64,000 nucleotides of DNA from Myxococcales bacterium (GCA_012959805.1 DUCN01000065.1:32479-96478); one strand, 5' to 3'; shown: positions 53,602-62,945, counted from the first letter of the stretch. Notes: generated by a model from the letters alone, not told the origin. Numbers and translations are program-made.

Positions 53602-54513
53602 CTAGGAAAACAGCACCGTGCGCAGCTCCGCGAAGTCCTCAAACCCGAGTTCGCGATATAATCGCGATGCCCTTTCGTTCCCTTCGACAACCGCTAGCTG
53701 CACGTGAGAGGCCCCCGACGCAAACGCCTCTCGAACGATCGCATCCATGCCAAGCCTCGCGAATCCCCTGCGACGCGCCTCGGGCCAGGTGTAGACGCCT
53801 TGAATCAGCCACCCATCAGACCGACGCACGTCTGCGTAGGCAACGAAGACCGTGCGACCGCCGTCGGAAACGATTCGGGCGCGAGAGAGCCGACTCTCGA
53901 CCCAGCGACGAAAGCCCGACGGGTCGATCTCCGCGGGATCGGGACGATCCTCTTCCCACAGACTCGCTCGAGCGGCATAGACCAGCTCCTCGAGATCTTC
54001 CGCGTGCGCCGGACGAGCAATTCCGTGCAGATCGGGTGTCGCCGGAAGCATTCGCTCGGGTGTCAATCGAAAGGCGACTTCGATGCGGTCGATGGTCGCC
54101 TCGCGGCCGGCGCTCTTCAGCGCGTTCCAAACGGACTCGACCAAATGTCGATCACCTTTCAGAAGGCCAGAGGGCACACGCAACAAATACGGAAGCAAGA
54201 GATTCAACACGGCGTCCGACATGCCGTGGGAAATCGCGACACACGGTCGAAGCAGGACTATGCCCTCGAGCCGCTCTCCACGGAAAGCGCCGTAGAGATG
54301 AGATGGCAATTCGCCGCCGCGTTCCGGGCTGCCGAGTCGTTCGACAGAATCGATCAGGACTAGATTCTCGCTGGCGTCGACACGCAGATAATCGAGCGCG
54401 AGCTCGCAATCAAACTCGCTTAGCAATCGCGGCCGGATACCGTCGGCCATCGCGATGGATTCGTTTGGCTGATCTGCCTCGCGCATCTCGTCCATCACCC
54501 CCAATTCCCTCAC
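53602..54513 (-). CDS. Two-part GNAT acetyltransferase
   Basis: 303 residues. The N-terminal half (ALDYLRVDASENLVLIDSVE, SHLYGAFRGERLEGIVLLRP, LPYLLRVPSGLLKGDRHLVE) looks like a degenerate GNAT/DUF4081 domain. The C-terminal half has the functional acetyl-CoA motif VYTWPEARRRGFARLGMDAI with LAVVEGNERASRLYRELGFE. Tandem GNATs often use the first half for substrate recognition. GTG start overlaps the biotin-carrier stop by GTGA; this coupling hints at an acyl-CoA-linked substrate but that is inference. Confidence 0.82.
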   Translation of the reverse strand: MRELGVMDEMREADQPNESIAMADGIRPRLLSEFDCELALDYLRVDASENLVLIDSVERLGSPERGGELPSHLYGAFRGERLEGIVLLRPCVAISHGMSDAVLNLLLPYLLRVPSGLLKGDRHLVESVWNALKSAGREATIDRIEVAFRLTPERMLPATPDLHGIARPAHAEDLEELVYAARASLWEEDRPDPAEIDPSGFRRWVESRLSRARIVSDGGRTVFVAYADVRRSDGWLIQGVYTWPEARRRGFARLGMDAIVREAFASGASHVQLAVVEGNERASRLYRELGFEDFAELRTVLFS

Positions 54514-54752
54514 CGAGGCCCTTGCGCCTGATTAGAGTCCACCAAAACGATAAGAACATCACCCTCGTCGACCGACTGTCCTTGCGCCACGCGAATTTCC
54601 GAAACGCGACCGGCTTGCGGCGCCTCAACCGGAATCTCCATCTTCATGGATTCGATGATCAGCAGGACGTCATCTTCCTCGACCTCGGCACCGACCGAAG
54701 TCTCGATCTTCCATATATTGCCCATGATCTGTGACTCGACATCGATGTCCAC
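54510..54752 (-). CDS. Stand-alone biotin carboxyl carrier protein-like domain
   Basis: 80-residue biotinyl/lipoyl domain. The biotin lysine is in IIESMKMEIPVEAP (Lys37), with V(D)EGDVLIVL closing the hammerhead. Start GTG 54752 has GGGAGG seven bases upstream; a longer frame runs into the ffh region on the opposite strand and is not credible. It resembles the single-domain carriers associated with acyl-CoA carboxylases (acetyl-, propionyl-), whose carboxylase subunits are not in the window. It overlaps the GNAT gene by GTGA and diverges from ffh. Confidence 0.9.
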   Translation of the reverse strand: MDIDVESQIMGNIWKIETSVGAEVEEDDVLLIIESMKMEIPVEAPQAGRVSEIRVAQGQSVDEGDVLIVLVDSNQAQGPR

Positions 54753-54869
54753 CGTGCGCCTCCCTCGACCGATCCTCAACCGCGTGAACCGAATGCTAAA
54801 GCATGCCGACCCACACGGGCGCGCGCAATTCCCGCTCGCTGCTACGCTACGCGGCCCTCGGAGGACGAC

Positions 54870-56393
54870 TTGCTCGAGACAGTGACAGCGGGCTTCAAGA
54901 ACGCGACGGAGAGACTCCGCGGCGTTCGTGAGCTCAGCGAAGAAAGTATCGTTGATGCGCTTCGCGACGTACGGATGTCGCTGCTCGAAGCCGACGTCGA
55001 CCTCAATGTCACGCGATCGTTTCTGGCACGGGTCAAGGAGCGCAGTCTCGGCGAGAAAATCCAGACCCGGGTTCGAGACCGCGCTGGCCATAAGATTCGC
55101 GTCACCCCCGGCCAACACTTCATCAAGATCTGCGAAGAAGAACTGACGGAGCTGATGGGCCCGGTGGACCCCTCGCTTGCTTCGAGCGCGGGAATGGTTT
55201 CGATCATGCTCGCCGGGCTGCAGGGCGTCGGCAAGACGACCATCGCGGCGAAACTCGCCGTCCACGTGAAGAAGCAGGGCAAGAAGCCACTGCTTGTTGC
55301 CGCGGACATCTACCGACCCGCCGCGGTCGATCAGTTGAAGACGCTTGGCGCTTCGATCGATGTCCCCGTGCACCATGGCGAGGAAGGGGAGCTGCCTCCC
55401 TCGATCTGCGCGGCCGCTTTCGCGCGCGCGAAGAGCGAAGGCTTCAGCGCAATCATCTACGACACCGCTGGTCGCCTGGCCATCGACGACGACCTCATGA
55501 CCGAACTCGAGGACATCGTCGCGGGTGTTGCACCGGCGAACAAGCTTCTCGTCTGTGATGCGCTGATGGGCCGAGATGCCGTGAACGTCGCCAGTGCGTT
55601 TGCCGAGCGAATCGAACTCGACGGCGTGGTTCTGACGAAACTCGACGGCGATGCGCGAGGCGGTGCGGCACTTGCGGTCAAGGCGGTGACGGGGGTTCCG
55701 ATCAAATTCCTCGGGACCGGTGAGACCGTCGATCGCCTCGAAGAGTTCCGACCCGAGGGCCTGGCTTCACGAATTCTTGGAATGGGCGATATCGTCGGCC
55801 TGGTCAAGGACTTCGAGGAGGTCGTTGACGAGAAAGAGGCCGAAGAGGACGCCGCGCGAATCCTGAAGGGCCGCTTCGGTCTCGACGATTTGCTGAAACA
55901 AATGCGGATGATCCAGAAGCTGGGACCGCTGAAAGATGTCTTCGCCAAGATCCCCATGTTCGGCGAGGTCGCGGACAAGGTCGATGACAGCGAACTCGTC
56001 AAGGTTGAGTCGATGATCCAGTCGATGACCCGGAACGAGCGCTCAAATCCCAAGTTGATCAATAAAAGTCGAGCCACGCGGATTGCCAAGGGCTGTGGGC
56101 GAACGGTTTCTGACATCGAAGGACTCGTCAGCCGCTTCATGCAGATGCGAAAAATGATGGGCGCCATGGGCAAGCAGGGCGGGATGCTCTCTGCGCTCGG
56201 CGGTGGCGCCCCAGCGATGGGCGGCGCTCCAATGGGCGGCGGCGCTGGCATGATGCCGCCGGGTGGGATGGATCCGGCGATGATGTTTGGCGGTCGCAGT
56301 AGCGGCGCGACAAAAAAGCACACAGATTCCAAGGCGCGCAAGAGCAAGCGAAAACAGCAGCGCAACGCACGAAAAAAGAAGAGAAAGAAGTAA
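54870..56393 (+). CDS. ffh: Signal recognition particle protein Ffh (SRP54)
   Basis: GTPase that targets nascent membrane proteins with 4.5S RNA. TTG start 54870 has GGAGG five bases before. N domain (LRGVRELSEESIVDALRDVR, SLLEADVDLNVT), G domain with GLQGVGKTT (116-124), DTAGR (197-201), TKLDGDARGGAALAVK (about 256), and the M domain (GLDDLLKQMRMIQKLGPLKD onward) with SKATRIAKGCGR-like SRATRIAKGCGRTVSDI. It is 507 aa; the usual about 450 is exceeded by a Gly/Met-rich stretch (GGGAPAMGGAPMGGGAGMMP) and a very basic KRKQQRNARKKKRKK end. rpsP, its common neighbour, is absent. Confidence 0.97.
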   Translation: MLETVTAGFKNATERLRGVRELSEESIVDALRDVRMSLLEADVDLNVTRSFLARVKERSLGEKIQTRVRDRAGHKIRVTPGQHFIKICEEELTELMGPVDPSLASSAGMVSIMLAGLQGVGKTTIAAKLAVHVKKQGKKPLLVAADIYRPAAVDQLKTLGASIDVPVHHGEEGELPPSICAAAFARAKSEGFSAIIYDTAGRLAIDDDLMTELEDIVAGVAPANKLLVCDALMGRDAVNVASAFAERIELDGVVLTKLDGDARGGAALAVKAVTGVPIKFLGTGETVDRLEEFRPEGLASRILGMGDIVGLVKDFEEVVDEKEAEEDAARILKGRFGLDDLLKQMRMIQKLGPLKDVFAKIPMFGEVADKVDDSELVKVESMIQSMTRNERSNPKLINKSRATRIAKGCGRTVSDIEGLVSRFMQMRKMMGAMGKQGGMLSALGGGAPAMGGAPMGGGAGMMPPGGMDPAMMFGGRSSGATKKHTDSKARKSKRKQQRNARKKKRKK

Positions 56394-56400
56394 GCTTACG

Positions 56401-56468
56401 TTCTGGCGGAACTGACGGGGCCGAGCCGGTAACCCACTACATGCTCTGGGCCCAACAAAACGCCAGAA
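56401..56468. other. Long inverted repeat after ffh
   Basis: TTCTGGCG (56401-56408) and CGCCAGAA (56461-56468) are perfect inverted copies 52 bases apart. Inside, GGGCC (near 56417) can pair with GGCCC (near 56450), giving a longer branched structure. It begins seven bases after the ffh stop. No clear T-run follows on the plus strand, so it might stabilise the 3' end or act as a terminator with other factors. Confidence 0.45.
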
Positions 56469-56582
56469 AACTGAATCCCTCCCCCCAAATTCCCCCGGCG
56501 GGTTTCCGCTGAGGATAGACAGGCTCTTTTCCACTCCGATTTTGCCGGCGTCCTGCCGATCGGTGGGGGGGAGAGGGAGTGC

Positions 56583-58802
56583 ATGAAAATTATTCTTACG
56601 CGAGTTCTACTGATTCTTCTTCTCACGGCGTCCGTCGCCCATGCGGCGCCGGGGGATTTCCCACGCCCTGACGCTCTCGAGCCAGATATTGCCTTCTGGA
56701 AGCGGATCTATAGCGAGGTCGGCACCGACGGCGGGCTGCTCCATGACTCCCGACATCTCGGCATCGTGTACGAAGTCATCAAGATCCCGACCGGGCTCTC
56801 AAACCGATCGCGTGAGCGCCATACCGACAAGCGCCGCAAGGTCTACCGCAAGATTCTACTCTCGCTCGCGAAGGGAAAGCGAAGCGGACTGTCGCGCGAA
56901 GAGAAGCGTGTGCTCGGACTCTTTGGCGAGGGCGTTTCGAATAGCGAGCTGCGAAAATCAGCCAGCCGGCTGCGCTTCCAGCTCGGCCAGGCCAACAAGT
57001 TCCGAGCCGGCATCGTCCGGTCCGGCGCCTACAAGCCTCATATTCTCAAGATTCTTCGTGATGAGAATCTGCCCCTTGAGATCGCCAACCTGCCCCACGT
57101 CGAATCCTCGTATACGCCAACCGCATATTCGCGAGTGGGTGCCGCCGGACTATGGCAGTTCACGCGCTCCACGGGCCGACGTTTCATGCGCGTCGATCAT
57201 GTGATCGACGAACGACTCGACCCATATCGTGCGTCAGGGGCCGCCGCGCGTTTGCTCAAACAGAATCTTCGAGTCACCGGAAGCTGGCCCCTCGCCATCA
57301 CCGCATACAACCATGGTGCATCAGGAATGCGCCGTGCCGCACGTAAGCTGGGAACCAAGGACATCACGAAGATCGTCCGCGAATACCGTTCGCGAACCTT
57401 CGGATTCGCGTCGCGAAATTTCTATGTCGAATTTCTGGCCGCGAATACCGTCGCTTCGAACCCGGACTTCTACTTTGGCCCGCTGGTCCTCGACCGACCC
57501 ATCGCTTTCGAGGCGATCGAAATGCCGTACTACGCAAAGCCAAAACAACTTGCAAAATCGATCGGCGTCGACATCAACACGCTGCGCGAAGCCAACCCGA
57601 GTCTACGCCCCACGGTCTGGCGCGAAGCTAAATATATTCCCAAGGGTTTCCGGATTCAGGTTCCCCGCGCGAGCCTGCCGAAGCCCCTTCACGACGGCAT
57701 CGCTTCGCTGCCAAGGGATCAGCAGCATGCTCGCCAGACCCGGGATACGAAATACACCGTCCGCCGTGGCGATACGCTCTCCACGATCGCCCGCCGACAC
57801 CATGTCCGGATGAGCGAACTGGTCGCGCTGAATGGCCTAAAGAGTCGCAACCAGATTCGCGTCGGGCAGAAGCTTCGCCTTCCATCGGACGTAACGCCTT
57901 CGACCGAAAAGGCCGCCTACAGGCCGAAAGCGAAGACGACGACGCGTGTCGCCGTGAAGCCACCCCAGAGCGGCTACTACCAAGTCCGCCGTGGCGATAA
58001 TCTCACTCAGATCGCCGAGAAGTTCGGGCTGAGCCTGCCTGATCTCGTGTCCATGAATTCGCTCCGAAGTCGCAATCGAATTATGGTCGGGCAGCGGATC
58101 CGAGTCTCGCGTGACCAGATCGCATCGAGCCCCTCTAAACCCGCCAACACATCACATCCGGATGCAGTGGCGGCGCTATCCCCGTCGCGTACAGCCGACC
58201 CAGCGCCCAGCTCATCTGACCTCGCCTACTCCGACGGTCCGACCGAGGCCGACCTCGAGAGGGTCGCGTCCGCAACCCATGTTCAACCCATCGAAGGATC
58301 AGACGAAAGTGCGATCGAGCCTGGTCCCGGACTTCTCGCGGATCCCTCGGACTACTCGGTCGCGAACGATGGCACGATTCGAGTCCAACCGAACGAAACG
58401 CTAGGCCACTACGCAGAATGGCTGGGACTCCGCGCGAGTCGACTGCGCAGCATCAATGATCTTCGCTACGGCGAGCCCGTAGTTGTTCAACAACGACTGA
58501 ATCTCGATTTTTCGACGAGCCGACCGGAAGACTTCGAGCGCATTCGAACCGAATACCATCGCGCGCTACAAGAAGAGTTCTTCGCCCAATGGGAGATCGA
58601 AGGCACGATGATTCATAGGGTGGGTACCGGCGATTCGCTGTGGATCTTGTCCACGAGACGCTTCGATGTCCCGATCTGGCTACTCCGCCAGTACAACCCC
58701 GATGTCAACCTGGATGCGCTGTCCGCGGGAACGAAGCTGACGATTCCAACGCTTCGCGAACGCAACAAGGAATCGAAGGTCCATCGCTCGGCCGCCAGCT
58801 GA
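56583..58802 (+). CDS. MltD-like lytic transglycosylase with four LysM domains
   Basis: Periplasmic or outer-membrane-attached murein lyase, 739 aa. Signal peptide KIILTRVLLILLLTASVAHA. The SLT catalytic domain shows LPLEIANLPHVESSYTPTAY (catalytic Glu near 175), SRVGAAGLWQFTRSTGRRFM, YRASGAAARLLKQNL and LAITAYNHGASGM. Then LysM modules: KYTVRRGDTLSTIARRHHV (about 395), YYQVRRGDNLTQIAEKFGL (about 465), a weaker IRVQPNETLGHYAEWLGL (about 600) and MIHRVGTGDSLWILSTRRF (about 678). E. coli MltD has two LysM. GGGGGAGAGGG precedes ATG 56583. It is convergent with the phosphatase gene. Confidence 0.93.
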   Translation: MKIILTRVLLILLLTASVAHAAPGDFPRPDALEPDIAFWKRIYSEVGTDGGLLHDSRHLGIVYEVIKIPTGLSNRSRERHTDKRRKVYRKILLSLAKGKRSGLSREEKRVLGLFGEGVSNSELRKSASRLRFQLGQANKFRAGIVRSGAYKPHILKILRDENLPLEIANLPHVESSYTPTAYSRVGAAGLWQFTRSTGRRFMRVDHVIDERLDPYRASGAAARLLKQNLRVTGSWPLAITAYNHGASGMRRAARKLGTKDITKIVREYRSRTFGFASRNFYVEFLAANTVASNPDFYFGPLVLDRPIAFEAIEMPYYAKPKQLAKSIGVDINTLREANPSLRPTVWREAKYIPKGFRIQVPRASLPKPLHDGIASLPRDQQHARQTRDTKYTVRRGDTLSTIARRHHVRMSELVALNGLKSRNQIRVGQKLRLPSDVTPSTEKAAYRPKAKTTTRVAVKPPQSGYYQVRRGDNLTQIAEKFGLSLPDLVSMNSLRSRNRIMVGQRIRVSRDQIASSPSKPANTSHPDAVAALSPSRTADPAPSSSDLAYSDGPTEADLERVASATHVQPIEGSDESAIEPGPGLLADPSDYSVANDGTIRVQPNETLGHYAEWLGLRASRLRSINDLRYGEPVVVQQRLNLDFSTSRPEDFERIRTEYHRALQEEFFAQWEIEGTMIHRVGTGDSLWILSTRRFDVPIWLLRQYNPDVNLDALSAGTKLTIPTLRERNKESKVHRSAAS

Positions 58803-58830
58803 CTAGCGGTTGGCGGCGACAGCCCCTCGT

Positions 58831-59514
58831 TCAGGCCTGGAAGACGGTTTCGTCCGGAAGACGAATGGCGGTCAACGGCCCACCATAGACGGCCCCCGTG
58901 TCGACGCCGATGCTGAAGGGGCTGTTCCATCGGACACCGAAGTCTTCGTTCGGAGTGTGCCCGTAGACCACCGTGATTCCGAGATCATGGGGCAGGTCTC
59001 CGGTCGTTCGATTCCAGAGCATGTCCTCGGGCCGCGACTTGCGTAGCGCATAGGCGAGATCACCCGATCGAAGATGTTCCTGGGCAAGCCCAGCATGAAC
59101 AAATAGGTAATCGCCCTCGACGTGGGTGAGCGCGAGGCCTAACAAGAAATTTTCGTGTGCCTTGGGGAGCCGGAAGCTCTCGATATGCGCTTCCTCGCGA
59201 TCGAAATAACCGTAGCCGGCCAGCGTTCGATCCCCACCGTTCAGCAAGAAGGCGTCCCCGCCAAAATACGCGTCATCGGTCCACCCCAGGAAATCGAGAA
59301 ACATTGATTCGTGATTGCCCAGGAGGAAAGTGCATTCGTAGCGTTCCTGGAGACTGATCAGACGGGTGATGACACCGGCTGAATCAGGTCCGCGGTCAAT
59401 GTAGTCACCGAGAAAAACGAGACGATCCTCCGTCTCGATGGGCATCGACTCGAGCAGCTCATCGAGCTTCTCGAGCTCTCCATGGATGTCGCCGAACGCG
59501 TAGAGCATATTCAT
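58831..59514 (-). CDS. Metallophosphoesterase, PPP-type serine/threonine phosphatase-like
   Basis: 227 residues from ATG 59514 (MNMLYAFGDIHGELEKLDEL); upstream codons overlap no conserved sequence. PPP metal motifs are complete: GDIHG (8-12), GDYIDRG (36-42), GNHE (66-69), and C-terminal HAGL and GHTPNEDF. This is the bacterial PPP set (PrpA/PrpB or lambda phosphatase type), dephosphorylating proteins or nucleoside tetraphosphates. The substrate is unknown. Convergent with the transglycosylase gene. Confidence 0.92.
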   Translation of the reverse strand: MNMLYAFGDIHGELEKLDELLESMPIETEDRLVFLGDYIDRGPDSAGVITRLISLQERYECTFLLGNHESMFLDFLGWTDDAYFGGDAFLLNGGDRTLAGYGYFDREEAHIESFRLPKAHENFLLGLALTHVEGDYLFVHAGLAQEHLRSGDLAYALRKSRPEDMLWNRTTGDLPHDLGITVVYGHTPNEDFGVRWNSPFSIGVDTGAVYGGPLTAIRLPDETVFQA

Positions 59515-59665
59515 TGGATGCCGGAAACAGTCCGGCGTCTCCCTCGGGGAGTTATCGGCGCCTCGCCAGGCCATCTTGACGTTTTTGGGCGACCGGAAGG
59601 ATTTAGGGGAAAGCTCGGGCAGCAAAACCGGCCTGATCGCGGGAAACCGGCGGTCGCGGAGGGCT

Positions 59666-60784
59666 TTAGTCCGTGCGAATGGCGGTTGGGGCAACGGTCT
59701 CTGCCTCAGACTCGGCGGCGACCGCGGGCGTGCGATTGGCCAGTTGGCCGCACGCCGCATCGATGTCGCGACCGCGATCTCGTCGCAGCGTGACTCGGAC
59801 ACCCGCCCGGTGGAGTTCCGCCGTAAAGCGGTCTATGACCTCCCCCGACGGCGGTCGGTATGGGGCATCCGGATGGGGGTTCATGGGAATCACATTGATC
59901 TTCGAAGCAATCCCCTCGAGCAGGCCCGGAAGCCGGCGGGCATCCTCGACGGAGTCATTAATGCCTTCCATCAAGGTGTACTCGAAGAAGACCGGGCGTC
60001 GACGATTGATCCGCGGTTCCTGCCGCAGCGTCTCAAGCAGCGCTTCGATCGGAAAGCGCTTGTTCAGCGGAACCAGGACATCACGTACTTCGTTCGTCGT
60101 TGCATGCAGACTCACGGCCAGATGGATCGGAGCGACTTCCAGAAGCGGCGCGATCTGGGGCAAGACGCCGGCGGTCGAAACCGTCACGCGACGCGGTGCA
60201 ATCCCAAAGGCCTTAGGATCCGTCAACAGTCGAATCGCTTCCGACACGGCGGGGAGATTGAGAAGCGGCTCGCCCATCCCCATGAAAACAATATTACTGA
60301 GCATCTCTTCGGGGCCTAGCAGTCGGCGCGCCTGCAAGACCTGATCGATGATCTCCGCGGTCGTCAAGTTTCGCGAGAATCCGAGCGCGCCCGTCGCACA
60401 AAAACTGCAAGTGAGCGGACAGCCCACCTGGGTCGACACGCACAGCGTGACGCGTCGCTCTTCAGGAATCAGAACCGCTTCGATGCGCGCACCGTCGAAG
60501 GCGCCTAACAACATCTTGATCGTGCCGTCCTTGGAATGCTGTGTCGTCACGACTTCCAGGGTCGATAGATCAAACTCGACCTCGATCGCCCCTCGCAGAT
60601 CGGCGGGAAGGTTCGACATCGCCTGCATCGAATTGGCATCGTTCTTGTAGAGCCAAGTCGCGATCTGATCGCCACGGTAGGCGGGCCAGCCGCGCCGTGT
60701 ACATAACTCGCGCAATCCCGGAAGCGCGTAGTCCTTCAGATTGGGGCGTCGCAAAGCGTGTCGCAGCGAGGCATCAGCGGTCAT
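59666..60784 (-). CDS. rlmN: Dual-specificity RNA methyltransferase RlmN
   Basis: Radical-SAM enzyme methylating C2 of A2503 in 23S rRNA and A37 in some tRNAs. The Fe-S motif is CPLTCSFC (Cys122, Cys126, Cys129). Other landmarks: CTRRGWPAYRGDQIATWLYK, VLIPEERRVTLCVSTQVGCP, NIVFMGMGEPLLN, SLHATTNEVRDVLVPLNKRF and the C-terminal AACGQL with the methyl-carrier cysteine (RGRDIDAACGQLA). Start ATG 60784 overlaps the trmB stop by ATGA. A Ala/Glu/Thr-rich tail of about 20 residues follows the catalytic Cys. Confidence 0.96.
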   Translation of the reverse strand: MTADASLRHALRRPNLKDYALPGLRELCTRRGWPAYRGDQIATWLYKNDANSMQAMSNLPADLRGAIEVEFDLSTLEVVTTQHSKDGTIKMLLGAFDGARIEAVLIPEERRVTLCVSTQVGCPLTCSFCATGALGFSRNLTTAEIIDQVLQARRLLGPEEMLSNIVFMGMGEPLLNLPAVSEAIRLLTDPKAFGIAPRRVTVSTAGVLPQIAPLLEVAPIHLAVSLHATTNEVRDVLVPLNKRFPIEALLETLRQEPRINRRRPVFFEYTLMEGINDSVEDARRLPGLLEGIASKINVIPMNPHPDAPYRPPSGEVIDRFTAELHRAGVRVTLRRDRGRDIDAACGQLANRTPAVAAESEAETVAPTAIRTD

Positions 60785-61491
60785 GGCAAATCGATTCGGG
60801 GCGTCGTCGCATAGGCGAAGAAATGCAGCGGTCGCCCGACCGACCGCCACTGTTCCTCATACCCCGTCTCGAAACGCCCGGGCACCGACGCCAGATAGGG
60901 CCAAGGGTGATACTGGTTGAAGAGCCTCGATTCGGCGGCGAGTACCGTGTCGATCTGATGCGCATAACGAACATCGTCCGTCGCAACGTAGAGGGCACCG
61001 CCCTCCTCCAGTGCAAGAGCGGCATCCGCCACGAAGTTCGCCTGAATGACCCGACGATGGGAGTGTCGGACCTTTGGCCAGGGATCCGAGAAGTTCACCC
61101 AGATCTCGCTCAGCCCGAGCGGCAAGAAGAGCTGCTTCAATGCGACCTCGGCGCGCGCTTCAAGCAACCGAATATTTCGCAGCTCCGCCCGCGCCACCTT
61201 GCGCGCCATTTTCAGAGTGCGTTTGAAAGAGATCTCGATGCCCACGAAGTCGACCTCGGGCATTCGATCTGCCATCGCGAGCAGGAACTCGCCGCGGCCG
61301 AAGCCGATCTCGAGCACTCGCCTTCGGCGGCTCTCGGAAATTCGGGAACTCGCGTCGATTCCTTCGGCCAGGCGGTTCTCGCCAGTCTGCCGGGTCTTGG
61401 CAAAAAGCTCGTCCCAACCCAGCGCGGCGACATCCGTGAGAGAGAGGCGCGGGTCATCACCGGGAATTTCGTATTTCAGACTTCGGCTCAT
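60781..61491 (-). CDS. trmB: tRNA (guanine-N7-)-methyltransferase
   Basis: Methylates G46 in the tRNA variable loop. SAM-binding LEIGFGRGEFLLAMADRMPE, VDFVGIEISFKRTLKMARKV, then the catalytic WVNFSDPWPKVRHSHRRVIQ and GGALYVATDDVRYAHQI, ending TGYEEQWRSVGRPLHFF. That set is diagnostic of TrmB. ATG start at 61491. 236 aa is normal. It is cotranscribed with rlmN, so both RNA-modification enzymes share an operon; the ATP-cone kinase gene ends 12 bp upstream. Confidence 0.96.
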   Translation of the reverse strand: MSRSLKYEIPGDDPRLSLTDVAALGWDELFAKTRQTGENRLAEGIDASSRISESRRRRVLEIGFGRGEFLLAMADRMPEVDFVGIEISFKRTLKMARKVARAELRNIRLLEARAEVALKQLFLPLGLSEIWVNFSDPWPKVRHSHRRVIQANFVADAALALEEGGALYVATDDVRYAHQIDTVLAAESRLFNQYHPWPYLASVPGRFETGYEEQWRSVGRPLHFFAYATTPRIDLP

Positions 61492-61503
61492 GGCGGCGGG
61501 ATC

Positions 61504-62769
61504 CTAACTTCTGCCGGCCACCTCTGCCGCGTGTCTTTCCCCAAGTTGATCAACGACGTAGGACACGACCTGCTGAGCTGCGGATTCCAGGTCCTGCACG
61601 TCAACGACTGGCACACCGCAGAACTCCGCGCGTTCAAGTAGAGCTTCCTGAATTCGGAAGATCTCAGAAAAATTCTGCATATACCGATCCGAAGCACGCG
61701 TCCCGGGGCCCTCGGCCCGTGCCACCAGATGGCCATGGAGAGATTCGCGATCCTCATCTGCCGCCAACAAGAAGAAGACGTGGGCGCGGTCTTCCCATTC
61801 CGAGAGATCGAAGAGTCCGGGAACCAGGCTCACGCCATCAAGCGCCGTATTGGTCCCCTCCGCGATGGCTCGTTCGATTACGGCGCGGACGCCAACCGCG
61901 ACGGTTCGCGATTGTTCCAAAAAGCCCTCAACGACGGGATCGCCGCCCTCGCTCACCTCGCTCACGAGTCGTGAATGGGCCTCGAAGGAGGAAACATGCA
62001 GCGTCGGAACCAGATCATCGGAAACCATCACGCGCATCACGTCGCGGATCGAATCCGTCGACATCACGCGACCAATCGCCAGTCGGCGGGCCACTTCGAG
62101 TGCCAGCGAGGACTTGCCCACACCGCTGGCGCCACCCAGTAGGAGAATCAGGGGCCGGTTTCCATCGTTCTGGAAAGTCCGCCAATCGAGGTATCGCCGA
62201 ACACTCGATTCGCCAAAGCGCCGTTCGAGAATTCCAGTGGCCAGGGACCTGATCGCGTCGCGTGTCACGCGCCGCTCGCCCCTAAAACGGAGATCGCGCT
62301 CTATCTCAGTGACGACCTCGAAGGCCAGTCTGGGATCGAGTCCCGCGGCCAAAAGCGATTTCCGGATGCGATCCTGGCTAAACGGCCACCGACCATCCTT
62401 ACCGACCACCTCGAGTTGGTCCCCTAGGATCGGTCGTCGACTTTCAATGTCACCCCCCGGTGAGGTCCTGGAGAATTCCGCAACCAACTCGCGCAGTTCC
62501 TTCTTTGTCACCAGTTCCCGGTCACGAACGTGGGTCCAGACTTCCTGGGAGACCGCGTAGGCGTCCTCGAAGGAGAATCCCTGCTCAGTCAGCGAATGGA
62601 CGAGGATTCCGCGCATGAAGGGCCGATGGACCCCACGCACTTCCACGCGTACCCGACCGCGAGTCGTCGCTTGGTCTTCACCGTCGCTAATCGGGGGATC
62701 CGTCGCACGACGCGATCCACTGGAGGCGAAACGCGAAAGTGACCCGAGGGGCACTTGCTTTTCCGTCAT
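61504..62769 (-). CDS. ATP-cone plus 2-phosphoglycerate-kinase-like protein
   Basis: 421 residues from ATG 62769; the frame upstream lacks support. Residues about 41-200 hold one or two ATP-cone-like units (HRPFMRGILVHSLTEQGFSF; VVGKDGRWPFSQDRIRKSLL, AAGLDPRLAFEVVTEIERDL). Residues 201-400 are a P-loop kinase: LLLGGASGVGKSSLALEVAR (210-229), GRVMSTDSIRDVMR, GGDPVVEGFLEQSRTVAVGV, GTNTALDGVSLVPG. This resembles archaeal 2-phosphoglycerate kinase (first step towards cyclic 2,3-diphosphoglycerate). In bacteria the true substrate is uncertain. It precedes trmB-rlmN. Confidence 0.8.
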   Translation of the reverse strand: MTEKQVPLGSLSRFASSGSRRATDPPISDGEDQATTRGRVRVEVRGVHRPFMRGILVHSLTEQGFSFEDAYAVSQEVWTHVRDRELVTKKELRELVAEFSRTSPGGDIESRRPILGDQLEVVGKDGRWPFSQDRIRKSLLAAGLDPRLAFEVVTEIERDLRFRGERRVTRDAIRSLATGILERRFGESSVRRYLDWRTFQNDGNRPLILLLGGASGVGKSSLALEVARRLAIGRVMSTDSIRDVMRVMVSDDLVPTLHVSSFEAHSRLVSEVSEGGDPVVEGFLEQSRTVAVGVRAVIERAIAEGTNTALDGVSLVPGLFDLSEWEDRAHVFFLLAADEDRESLHGHLVARAEGPGTRASDRYMQNFSEIFRIQEALLERAEFCGVPVVDVQDLESAAQQVVSYVVDQLGERHAAEVAGRS

Positions 62770-62921
62770 TTCGGAGTCTCTATCGTGTTCGGGCTTGTCA
62801 GGCACAGCCCTCGACCTTAACAGCCCCGGCGAGTTCTCGTCACGAGGGTTGACCGCAACACGCCAGAGATCGGCGGGATTGGGGTACATACCCGATAACG
62901 GTGATCTTTTTCACCCACATC

Positions 62922-62942
62922 GCGACAATTCTTGTCGCTTTT
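62922..62942 (+). terminator. Terminator-like hairpin with short T-tract
   Basis: Perfect 7-bp stem GCGACAA/TTGTCGC around TTC, followed by TTTT (62939-62942). It ends three bases before the -35 of the merR promoter. It could insulate merR from plus-strand read-through, or be an operator. Confidence 0.45.
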
Positions 62943-62945
62943 GGC

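Noticed and set aside
55457..56365. 302-codon minus-strand frame opposite ffh
   Set aside because: Ser/Pro/Arg-rich shadow of the Ffh coding strand; no motif and no ribosome site.
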